A stretch of DNA of 64,000 bases from Lunularia cruciata (lineage: Eukaryota; Streptophyta; Marchantiopsida; Lunulariales; Lunulariaceae). The notes beneath the pieces were generated by a model. That model did no database searches. It was given only the letters and a program-made list of their open reading frames with translations, and was not told the origin of the DNA. The translations under genes and the position numbers were made by a program. The DNA lies in NCBI GenBank assembly GCA_948567375.1, contig OX419759.1, forward strand, positions 27,877,493 through 27,941,492, read 5' to 3'. Shown in pieces: positions 11,344 to 21,967 of the stretch (position 1 is its first letter; each line of letters opens with the position of its first letter).

Positions 11344-11460
11344 GTCTGCACATGGTGTATGTAGAAATTCCTATGTATATGCTAATACCATGGTCTATGT
11401 AGACCATGGTATTAGAGTATACACATTACCTTAAACCCTAAGTATACCACCTTATGCAGA
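11344..11460. repeat. Fold-back element with a perfect 34-bp palindrome
   Basis: 11382-11415 is a perfect inverted repeat with 16-bp arms (CTAATACCATGGTCTA) and a 2-nt centre. Looser pairing extends outward: GTCTGCA near 11344 against TGCAGAC near 11456, and GGTGTAT against ATACCACC. It could be a small MITE, but no terminal duplication is identified. Confidence 0.55.
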
Positions 11461-11524
11461 CCAAGCTCTAGGAATTCTAAACTACAAAATGGGCATAAAA
11501 AATTAGCAAGTCATAATACCAACT

Positions 11525-12540
11525 TCACCACTTCACAACCAATCTTAAATGGTAAAAGCTTTGAATCAAAAATTGAGGAGTACACACTTTACAAGGAGTT
11601 TGAATTGCTATTTTTGGATGAACCATGAGTGGAATTATCCAGATAATACATTTCCAAAAAGTCCTCATTATCCCTTTGATTTCATTAGATGATTTTTTGG
11701 CTTTGGCTAGTTCCAAGGTCATACACTCTACTCTCTTGGCTTTGAACTTTCTCTCCTTGAATAGAAGTTTCTCCCATTTTGCTTTCTATTTCAAATTAAG
11801 AACCATCTTTTGAGACTCTAACTTCTTTGATTGGATGATTCTCTCCATGTCCACTTTGGACCAGTGCTTCTCCATCTTAGCCACCTTCTTGCCTTCTATT
11901 GTGGCTAATCTTAGTCTCTCTCCAACTTCCAAAGATTTAGTCCTCAATTTCACATGGCTAGCAATATCTTGGGATAAAGCAAACAACATAGAAGACTTTG
12001 AATTCAGTCTAAGGACCTTCTTCTTATTTGAGACTTGCCTTCATATCCTCTTGGTTTCTTTCCTCCTCCTTCTCTGTTGTGGTATTTTATCTTTGTGGCT
12101 ACAAAATCCTCCATTGCACTGTCCTCATGCATACTCAACACATAATGAGAAAGTGGTGATATGCTACCCTCCTCCTCCACCTCTTACACCTTAGGCCTCT
12201 CATTTCTACACTCATTATACCCTTTGGCCACTTGAAATCAAATTAATTTATCCTTGGTAAGGGGATAGAATTGAATTGGGTGGTTCCAAATCTTGTATTC
12301 TCTTCCCCTACTCACTATGCACCCTCTGTATTTTCTTTTTGGCTTGATCGTAGCTCATTTTCATCACCATTGTCATTCAACTCAATAATATTTGTTCTAG
12401 ACCCAAACTAATTATGGTAGGGGGAGAAATGTTTACTCTGCCACCAAATATTGTATCCATGTGATGAAAATGAGTGCACCAATGATTCAATTTATCATCT
12501 ATGGTTTTCCAACCCCTTTTCAGCTCATTCTTGGTTAGTC
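11525..12540 (-). pseudogene. Decayed minus-strand frame, coiled-coil or SANT-transposon-like
   Basis: On the minus strand a lysine- and glutamate-rich frame runs from about 11989 to 11525 through one TAG (about 11786). Near 12540-12430 the minus strand reads LTKNELKRGWKTIDDKLN, then a histidine- and glycine-rich stretch. This order, a KW/L-rich DNA-binding-like segment followed by a charged coil, resembles plant SANT-like proteins associated with transposons, but the match is weak and frames are broken. Confidence 0.25.
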
Positions 12541-12559
12541 TAAGATTTTAGTGCAATTG

Positions 12560-13002
12560 ATTGCACTCTCTATTGTATTCATCATTCTTTGGGATGGAAG
12601 TAACTAAGTTTCCCAGGCCCTTCAACTATTTTGTGTGTGCAACCTCTTCAGATTTTCAAACTTGTGACCACATAGGCTACACCATCTTTCCAGATTTTCA
12701 AACTTGCAACCATAAGAGATACTCCACTTTGATGACAATTCCCTCAATGTGCGGCAACTTGTTACTCCTCCATGGCTCTACCCATAGATTAAATCGATAT
12801 TAGTTGAGGTAATGTCACCCGTAATATGTCACTAATCTAACCTGGGAACCATATTGAACCACTCCCTAAACTTGCCCTTAAATTCAGCAATGACCATAAC
12901 AACATGATATTGCACATTCACTTTTGTCCTCTTTTTCCTTTACATGCTCCCGCCCTCAAGTTTACGGCAAAGTGTCATGTCATGTAAGCAACCCACAAAG
13001 TT
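12560..13002. other. Spacer, no gene seen
   Basis: Only short uncharacteristic frames are present. A small direct repeat (CAGATTTTCAAACTTG) occurs near 12650 and 12691. Confidence 0.5.
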
Positions 13003-13153
13003 CCCATTTGAACCCCCTGGTGTGTATAGACCGCTCTTGAATTTGATACTGTTCAAAGCTACTATTTTGAGTTGGTTTCTCCCATTTGAACCCCTAGTGT
13101 GTACAGACTGCTCTAGAATTTGATTCTGTTCAAAGCTACTATATTGAGTTGAA
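13003..13153. repeat. Tandem duplication, 78-bp unit
   Basis: CCCATTTGAACCCC begins at 13003 and 13081. Both copies carry GTGTGTA(T/C)AGAC, GAATTTGAT.CTGTTC and AAAGCTACTAT. Divergence is about 10 percent. Confidence 0.75.
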
Positions 13154-13457
13154 TCGCAGTAGAGGTCAAAGCAAAGTCATTTTTGACAGTTTCCAATGCC
13201 TCGACTCACTGTTGTTGCTGAAACTTTGCAAGTAAAATGAAAAGAAAATGCTGAAAGTGAAACTAACATAACAAATTGAACATAAGCTAAGCACAAACAA
13301 AATATAATTATCACATGATAAAAACATGCACAGAATTGTTAGAATCGTTATTCATCATGTAATTGAAAGTACTAAACAACACATGTAAAGAAACAGAAAC
13401 ATGAGGGAAAAGAGTACTCGGAAAAAGACACAAAAGTGATGTGAAGTTATCTTGCAG

Positions 13458-13580
13458 AGTTAGTTCAAGAGCCTACACGTTAGTTCAAAAGCATATTTCA
13501 ATAGAAGACTGCCTATGGGCAAGTAAGTCTTCTATTGAACTATGCTTTTGAACTAACGTGTAGGCTTTTGTAACGAACTG
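13458..13580. repeat. Long near-perfect hairpin (about 48-bp arms)
   Basis: 13463-13510 and 13526-13573 are inverted copies sharing AGTCTTCTATTGAA, TATGCTTTTGAACTAACG and TGTAGGC, with very few mismatches and a 15-nt loop. It could be a small fold-back transposon or a hairpin RNA precursor; no flanking duplication was recognised. Confidence 0.7.
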
Positions 13581-15325
13581 TAACTGTAAAACGTGTCATT
13601 AGATCTGCAAGTAGCCAATAGCAACGGATTTGAATGAAATTTGCATGGATATATTCAATACATTATAAGTACTGCCCACCACACTTGAAAATCACAAAAA
13701 AGAATGTCTGAATGTCAACAAGTTGCTTATACTTACTAAAGAAAATCTCTTCAGTTACCACTGAGCTATACACCTGGAGATTGATTATGACAATCCAATT
13801 CTTTAATTGGACAACAAATTTATGAAAAACAACTCTGACCTGAAAGCGAGCCATCGATAGAGCGTATAGTCCTTTATCACGGCGTAGCCAAAAATAAAAA
13901 ATAAAATAACTTCTTCTAACTGTAAGAGGCATTTTGGAAAAGAAACCGGGTGGATTTGACCCTGATAGGTTTCTGCTGATTGGTCAAAATGAGATATTTT
14001 TCTGAAGGGACTCTCATTTAATCGACGATTCCAGCGTGCAGTGAGATTGTTGGAATGAACCTCATGGCACATGAGAACCCTCAAATATTATAAAACCCTC
14101 CATTGCATCGCGTAACCAAGTATGCAATCCAATCCATTTCTGAACCACCTGATTATGTAGAATTACTCCATATCGTGGTACGGTATGGAGAACTTCGAAT
14201 GGGGAAGAACACAGCAACAAGTGTCACCTTAAAGAGGTGAAAAGCGAGGCTGAAATACGAGCAGAATGAAGGGAATAACTGCCCACGTGACACCATAGGG
14301 TCTTATGAAGGACTTATGAAAGTCAAACGCGGTGGGCACAGGAACCAAGTTACAAGGAATTTACTGTGTAAGGAATAAGTCGTGGTGACTGTGATACTGC
14401 ACAGTAAAACGGAAGAATAGGTCGTGGTGGACAGAGTTGACTGTGTTTGTAAATCATTTGGTGGAACGCTGCTCGTCAGATCATCAAACTTGATCAGAAA
14501 TATCTGGAGGAACCTAAAAGTGTCAACTTCTGTCAAGTTTTGTAATGATAAGATTCTAAATGGGTGAGATAAATTTCTTTCCAAAAACCTGATCTGGAAT
14601 ATCGTTTAGTTTTGTATCTTTATTTGATTTTAACGGGAAAAACTTATCGAGAACTGATTCTTAGCAAAGGTAAGAGTTAAGATTCTTATTACTTACTTAG
14701 TGACGATGGGTAAATAAACAATCTAAGAATTTTAGATACATGAGGTTCAGTAAAGGGATGACACTAAAATTGAAATTGAAATTATAAATTCACCATCTTA
14801 AGAGATTACCAGTTTGGTTCTAATCGATGAGCTCATCTTTTGTGTTAACTATGTTCCATACAAAGAGTCACTTTATCATAAGATGATGAGTGGATAATCT
14901 TGTGCTCATTTCCGACTGAAGACATAGGTAAGGACAAACCCCTACTTTCTGTTCTTCTCAATTCTTTATATTATTTCAACATATTTGTCCGTTGAGATCC
15001 CAGGTGCGAAGTCAGATGGTCATCTGACTTCGCATTCGTTTGACTTGTATGCACTTCCTTGGTTTGGCTCCTGGGGAGAACGTCATAGTAAAAAGAAGAC
15101 CCTTCACAGATCCTCATTAGACAACATAACAAGAAAATACTATCATTACTTGCTAGAGATCACGTGTGTTAGCGGAGGGGGAAATGTCGTCCTCCTTTTG
15201 AAGGTATGCTATATCTCTAGTCTGAAATCAAATATGATGATACACGCGGAGCTGCTGGAGGAGTTGAAGTCAACGTATTGACTAGTGTAAATAGCTCTCT
15301 TGCATTTGATTTGGCAGTGTTCCAA

Positions 15326-15397
15326 TTTGACCTCTTTTGTCTCTCCCTGGATGGGGGTCTCCCCATCCTTCAAGTGTTTTATGTGGTCGTCCTTTCT
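15326..15397 (+). mobile_element. LINE 3' tail, decayed copy
   Basis: It reads CTCTTTTGTCTCTCCCTGG, a GATGGGG/CCCCATC hairpin, then TGTGGTCGTCCTTTC, matching the tail of the LINE at 47744-48944. The hairpin stem is longer by one compensated pair. Confidence 0.6.
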
Positions 15398-15879
15398 TCT
15401 CATTCTGAAAAGAGTGTAGTTCTCTTATTCTTCTGTTTTATTAATATAGAAGATTAGTAAGTCGTAAGTCTTGTTTTTGTTAGATGTTCATTAATGTAAC
15501 TATACTACTCCAGCTCTACTATAGTAGTACACACTTTTCCGTAATTAGTGTGGATCTCTAATTAGTGTGGTCCACACTGACAGAGGCCTGGAGAAAATTT
15601 GCAGGCTTAATTACTAAGTAAGGTCAGAATTAGAGTTTTAGCTTTTCAAAGAATATATTTATACTGAAAATTTTAAGAATTTACTAATTTAAAATATATT
15701 ATGAATATGGGATTATTCTTAGAATTGTGGGTAGGTATACTACTCGAGAACTAAAAATTTCTTCCAGTCTAGAGAATATTTACCCCGTTATTTTGGCCTG
15801 CAAGCTTTTGCTCGAATTTAGGCTAGGGTACTTTTCGATCTAGTTGCGGTAAGGCAGAATTTAGGTTAGGGTATTTTTC

Positions 15880-16115
15880 GATCTAGTTGCGATAGGGCAG
15901 ATTTCTCATATCGATTCTAATGGAACTTAGTTTGGATATGATTCCAATGGAACTTAGTCTCGAATTCAGGTTGAGGTACTTTTGTACTTTTCGACCTAGT
16001 TGCGGTAGGGCAGATTTCTCATATCGACTCTACTGGAACTTAGTCTAAATTATATTTATTTATTTATTGGATGAAGTCTTCCCGTCCTTCGTGTTTTCGA
16101 TGCGGTCGTCCTTTT
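15880..16115 (+). mobile_element. LINE 3' end, decayed copy with internal duplication
   Basis: GATAGGGCAGATTTCTCATA and TCTA(C/A)TGGAACTTAG occur twice (near 15890 and 16005), followed by GTCTTCCCGTCCTTCGTG and GATGCGGTCGTCCTTTT. This corresponds to the last 150-200 bp of the LINE at 47744-48944. Confidence 0.6.
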
Positions 16116-17605
16116 CTTAGCTAGAGGATGTTTATCACCATTACTTATGGCTTACAAGCTTATGATCGAATTCAGATTAAGTAAACTCTGAATTCACAAC
16201 TTCCTTCTTCCCATTAGTTATATTACCCTAAACCTCTTTTTCTTTTTTTGTATTTGAATAATATGATACATACTAATAAAGTTCACGTTGAAATAGTGTG
16301 GATCCAATTTAATTATTTAACTTGTTACTAATGTGTATTAATGTGATCAGCACTAAATATAAAAAGCGAATCCAAATATCACTAAACTGAAATAGTATAT
16401 AGTTCACACTAATTACAGAAAGGAGCATAAAGCTTGAGTAGTATAGCTAAAGTCAATAGTAAAGTGAATAATATTACTTGGTCCCAAACTGTAATTTGGG
16501 AACGCTGTAATACTAGTCACACTCCTTACTGCGTTACGCGGTTACTGAGTTACCGAGCCCTGGTTGACAATTGTCAAAGTGACGTGGGACGGTCATTGGA
16601 TCGCACTGCTCCACTATAAACTGCAGTACTGTACATACTGAAAGTGTACTGGACTGCTGGTTGACTGTCGTGAAGTAAAGTCAAACGGGAAATAAAGATA
16701 AGTTACGGGTGCTAAGGAGCAAAAGATCGAAGGTTAAAAATATACGAATGTTCGAAGGAAGAGGTCGCAGTTTGAAGCGGCTCCCTCGCAGTTCTTATCG
16801 ATGGGGAGACAGAGTCGTGGGCTTGGAGGCCCGGGATACAGAGGCCATCCAAGGTCTGGAGCAATTCATGATATAAAGAACAGGGCTAGGAACAGAATGA
16901 TGCTGCGATCCCGGAACTGCACACTGTGAAGAAATTGGCGCTGTGCCCTTTAGCTGCGGGGCGGCAATTGCGGGCTTGTTGGAATTTTAGAAAGAGACGC
17001 AGATTGAAGATCCAGAGGTTTCCTGTTCCTTACTTTTGCGGTGCTATCTCCGGTACTTCAGCTTAGATTGTGGATTTATCACTTTAGCTGTTTGTTGACA
17101 TTTCGAATCGGAAGGGGATAGGTTTGATGATATGGTTATAAGCAGCAATAGCAGTAGGATAATAAGCTCCTTTTAATTGGCAGGTTGGGAAAGCCGAAGC
17201 TTTTAGGAGACAGAGCAGGGGATGGTGGGAGAGGCAAGGCTTAGGTTACGCTTGCACAGGGTTTTCGGAGTTTGAAAGTCCCGTAGGTCTGATTGCATTC
17301 TTCATGTTGTGAGAAACTTGGAGAATGTGGTGAGCTCGAGTTAGTGGAAGGGATGGAGAGATGGACCGAGTGAAAACCGCTTGTTGAAGGAGAGGTGGTT
17401 GGTTACAATTTGGTCCCTCATGGAGAAGGAGGAGCTGTGAATTCCTTCTCTGATTGTTGTGCCGAGCTGGCGGTATAAGATAGACGACCTGGATTGCTTT
17501 CAGCAATTGAAGCGCAGGAAGAACCAGAGGGCAGTTGTCGAACGAAGGGCATTGCTTGGGAGGAGGGGGAATAGGTTAGATTTGATCCTTAATGTTGAAG
17601 AACTG

Positions 17606-19603
17606 ATGGACGAAGATTGCTGTAGATCGGGGTACGGGAATGTTGCACCTGAAGGGGTCGCAGATTGGATTATGCTCGGGGGTGTTATGTCAGCAATCAT
17701 CCCCTTTCTGATTGCGAATGGAGTCGTTTTTGCGCACAGGAAGCGGAAATACTTCCAAACATCAGGATGGGAGCTGATTCTTGGAAATTCTATAACAGGA
17801 CTTATTTGGATTGCTGCAGCATTAGTAGTTAACCAACATTTTAGGCGAGACCGGGCTGCATTCTTCGGCTATTGTGCTTTGTGGACATTCTGGTTTCAGC
17901 TCACGTTCGGTATCTGCGCTTGGCTCGCTATCGTCGCTCTTCGGCTTCATTATATATATGTCGTGGCTTCCTCCAAAACACAGATTCCCAGTCTGCAATT
18001 ATGGATATTGTACTTCCCTTTGATGTTGGCTCCCGCCTTCATTTTCTCCATCGTGGCAACTGTGGAGAAAGTGAGTCATCATCCCTGGTAAGTTTGCTTA
18101 CCACGCACTGATATTGTTATCTTTTATTGGGCTACTGCCTTGGTACTGATTCTGCCATTGTACCTGTTAAATATTAAGATTCTTGAACGGTTGCCTTAGG
18201 ATTGGGCAAGATGGTTCTTGCAAAATAGACCAGAACTGTGCACAATTATCCAGTGAAGCCGAGTGGGTGTATTCAGATTCTGCAAAAGTTTCATAGTCAG
18301 TCAGCTCGTTTGGTAAGTCTATGTAGTATTACTATAACTGTACTCGTTATACTTATGTTCTCATAGACTGCACTGCTTTACCGTTTTCATGTCCACATAT
18401 CATCCGTAGGGAGACAGTAAGAGAAGTCGGTCGTAGGTTTACCCTTGTACTTCATAAATTATTTAATTTCTGAGTATTATCTCTAGCTAATCAGTGACGG
18501 TCTGTTTTCTCCAGCGAAGCTGATCACAATAGGTGTATCATAAGCCACGGAGCGTGGAGATTCTGTGCTTTTTTAATTCTACCTCCGGTCTATTTTTGCA
18601 TGATTCTTTTCGTTCTCATTCGAGTTCGAAAGAACTCTGACTTTCTGCTTCGACAGCAGTATCAGCAAACAAAGGAGAGTGCGTCGATGGCGTTTGTCTT
18701 ATACCTTCTGATGGGAACAACTTATTGGTCAAAGAGACAGAACAATAGGGAAGGCCGCTGCTTCTTGACCTTCTGCGTGTGTAGTCTTGTGCTCATCCGA
18801 TTTTGGGTGCATACTGGTTGGCCCGTTTACTTGTGTCTTTACAGAAGGGGAGATGCCATGGACAAATATGAGGAAGAATTGAGAAGGCATGGAGCCGCCT
18901 CCCTGCAGCACAGGGGCTCAGTTATTTCTAGTGATCTATCTATTGAGAATGAGTCAATGTCTGAATCATTTACATTTGACGGACAAGAGGCCATAGTCCT
19001 AGCTCTTGGTTCTGAGCAAGCCCAATGTCGAGACTTGAAGGTATGAGTTTGGTGTTCCTTCTACGTCAATTTGTCTTTTGAATTTACATAATTTCTTCCC
19101 TCCAATTTTCGAGAAGTCGATTATTTCTCCTGAAATACTGTAGAGAGATTCTGGAGTTTCTGAAACGAACTGTCAGTTTGCGCACAAAGCATGCTAACGT
19201 CCATGGAGCCACCTGAGATGTGAAATGTGCCTTGCGCAGTTCAGAAGAGAGACCCTACATCGTCGCATCAATCACGTAAAGGCACAGCTTGAGGACCTGA
19301 AGCGACCAGTTGTCCCCTACTCCCAAAGTTTCGTAGGTAGAGAAGCTGAAAAGGTATGTCTAACACGACCCAGGTCCACTCATTCTCTCTGTGTATAGAT
19401 TAGCTGTATATTCAATTCTTCTTCCTCCGAATAGCGTAATGCTTTCTTATTCTTCAGTCAAAAGAGTGCTACTTATCCTTATCGGTACTCATTCATTTAT
19501 TCCTCTCCATGCACAGGTTCTTCCAGACTCAACAAACATGACTCGACACTTAAGTTTGGAGCCTTATTCAACCCCAAGATATTCACCTGGACATTTTTTG
19601 TAA
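17606..19603 (+). CDS. Seven-helix membrane protein resembling the N-terminal half of plant RGS1, no RGS domain
   Basis: Proposed exons are 17606-18087, 18515-19040, 19240-19353 and 19517-19603; phases agree and the product is about 402 aa. Seven hydrophobic segments are visible, starting with WIMLGGVMSAII and GWELILGNSITGL, then the third helix with YCALWTFWF, LYFPLMLAPAFIF, AWRFCAFLILPPVY, AFVLYLLMG and FLTFCVCSLVLI. The third-helix motif (YC.LW..W, R..Y.Y.V) and the loop before helix 5 resemble Arabidopsis RGS1, a plasma-membrane protein whose cytosolic RGS domain accelerates GTP hydrolysis on the G-protein alpha subunit. Here the tail after helix 7 is only about 140 residues, polar, with a basic/coiled stretch (KYEEELRRHG; RRINHVKAQLEDLKR), and shows no RGS fold. 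The start at 17606 puts the first helix about 20 residues in; the frame is open further upstream. Function as a receptor is inferred. Confidence 0.6.
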
Positions 19604-21967
19604 GTTAATACTTAATCTCATTGTACAGACAATCAGTTGTGAATGTCATATAGAACCACCCAATGTACTTTTTGAGGTCTCTGACCTCGGCAATTCAAAT
19701 CTTTTTTTGTAAACGATCCCTTTCTTCAATCTTATCGAACAAAGATCATCGACTTCTCTCTGATTGTCTCAAATAAGTTCTTTATCTATGGTTTAGCGAG
19801 CTGTAGAGATATAACACAAACTTGGTACGAGAGGTACTGACAATCTTATTCAGCTACTCCGACACTTTGAGGGCACACGACAAGTCAAGAGTGCTACGTA
19901 CAGATACGGTCGGTCAGAGGACTCACTCTCTTGATTGAGCATGTTAGCGCTAGGTAATGTTTTCATGCTATCGTGACACTCAGATCTGGGTGCTATTTGT
20001 TTCGAGTGTCATAATTTGCAAAACTACGCCCGTTGAATTTCCGTCCGCTTGGGGTGAAGCCGAATTTACACGGGTGGATCATATGATCATGCAATATATT
20101 GTACCAACCACAAGCTGTCTGCTAACCTCGATATGAATGTAGGGTTTACCTTATCATAATGAATCTCAACCAAACCTAAGCCAATAGTAGATCATGACAG
20201 AGGTCCTGGAAATGACACACTCGTGGTGATAGCCGTAATGATCAATTGCAGTCAAGAAAGAACAAGCGCGGGGATGCAATGAAGGAGGACTACGCAGAAA
20301 AAACAGAAAGCAGCGAATATGTCAGCAGTCCAAGGCAATAAGTTCTAAAAGTTCACAATAATCAAGACCAACGATAGTTACGAATGCGATGGTAGTGAAT
20401 GCAATGAAATCTGGCAGTGAAATTCATGACAGTTTCAGAAACTTGTAATCGTATCGGCATGCCCACTGATCGCCATGCGAACTGATCTGCAATTTACACG
20501 CTTACTTCTGCAGTCTATCCCGGTGGCAAGGTCTGCCCTTCTTGTCTCCAATCGCACCACTTCTACTAGTGTCGAAGCATCAAAGAAACTGAAGAAATAA
20601 GGGAACATTTTCAACGTCTTTCCGCGAAAGTGTTTGAGAATTTGATGATACACGAAGGTCGTGAACTTGGCATTGTCATCGAAGAGATCCATCTGAGGCG
20701 ATTCATGTCTTTCTCCTTGCACTAACAGTCATCTCTTATTCCTTGCATTGTTTGAGAGTATGCATCCTCACGTTCTTGGATTGTCGGGCGAAAGGAACAA
20801 ATGATTGAAAAGGTATCAAGAACTCTTCATATGTAATGAATTCAGAAGTCTTATCGGCATGAACAAAAGAGAAGGATTTTAACTGCACTTTCTACAATGC
20901 GATGAGCATAAGATCCAAATGCAGACGAGTTGAATCTTAACATGACGAAAAATGTGCCACGAAATTTGATCCGAAGATTACAATACTCTCTTGTATTCAA
21001 GCCTTTCTTTGCGCATGGCCGCAGGCAATCATCAGGTGACAGAATTTGAAAATGGTTTAATTTCTCTAATGATGATAATGCTGCGGACATCGTGTCAGGC
21101 ACCTGTCACAAGGCCCGGTGAACTCTCCTCGTACCGGTTTCTTCTGAGGAGTACCGGTGTCTCTGCTCAAATTTTTCACCTTTCCGATAAGTAACCTGGA
21201 ATTTCACCGGCACAAAGTGAACAGGTCCAGGGAATTGCCAAAATCTGCCGGGATGCTATCCGAGGTTCACCGGGACTCTCCTGCAGCCACTTGGGGACGG
21301 ACGTAACAAGCCCGACTAAACTTGGAGTGAGGACAACGGCTTTAGAGAGATCCACAATCGACGGTCGGAGATGATATCCTTAAAAATGGGGTCCCTCAAC
21401 ACTCTCGATCTACATTCCGCCAAGTTCCGCGATAAGAGTTTCAGTGACGAGATCTCTAAACTTAGCGGGACATCCGCGCCAGCTAAGTTTAGTTCACAGG
21501 CGCGGATCTTTTTGTACCCATATACGAAAAGATCTTGAGGGAGTCAGCGCCTAGAGGAGGGGACCTACAGAGAGAGGGAGAGCGGAGATTCTGTGCAGTG
21601 GAGGAGTACGTGTTCTGCGCCTTTCATCGCTTTCCCTCACTTCTCTCTTTTCTTGCGGTTTGGTGAGCTCCATTGTTAATGTAGTGCACAGTATTGGCGG
21701 TCGAGTTGATCGCAGATATCGGATTGTTGTCTTGCCTGCTCCGCTCGAACGAGTTCAGTTTTCTCCTGAACTTCCGAAAGGTATCGTCTACGCTGTGGTG
21801 GCGAGGCGAGCGTCGACTGTCTGGGAGGCAAAAAAAGTTTTACTGGAAGCTGCTCTACCTGTTTTGGGTTGTTGCGGTTTGAATAATTGGCAGGATTGTG
21901 TGATGTTAGAGTAGGATTTGGAGCGTTGAGGAGGTGGTGGCTGTGTGCTGCTGCTGTGGAGTTCTCT
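19604..21967. other. Intergenic region and 5' leader of the LysM gene
   Basis: No convincing gene. A minus-strand frame at 20435-20722 (95 codons) has plausible composition but no recognisable domain. A short segment at 19812-19870 (GGTACGAGAGGTACTG) also occurs in a lipase intron at 30030-30085. The stretch from about 21540 onward, with a GAGAGAGGGAGAG tract, looks like promoter and leader. Confidence 0.45.

Larger units (their letters stand above)
13581..17605. other. Intergenic, two decayed LINE tails; right end probably 5' leader of the next gene
   Basis: No convincing coding region is visible. Decayed LINE 3' tails lie at 15326-15397 and 15880-16115. The G/C-richer stretch from about 16730 to 17605 is probably promoter and 5' untranslated sequence of the seven-helix gene. 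Confidence 0.5.

Noticed and set aside
18200-18288. Possible extra exon of the seven-helix gene (acceptor at 18199, reads IGQDGSCKIDQN)
   Set aside because: Phase fits the preceding donor, but no good donor follows, and joining 18087 directly to 18515 gives a loop that aligns better with RGS1.
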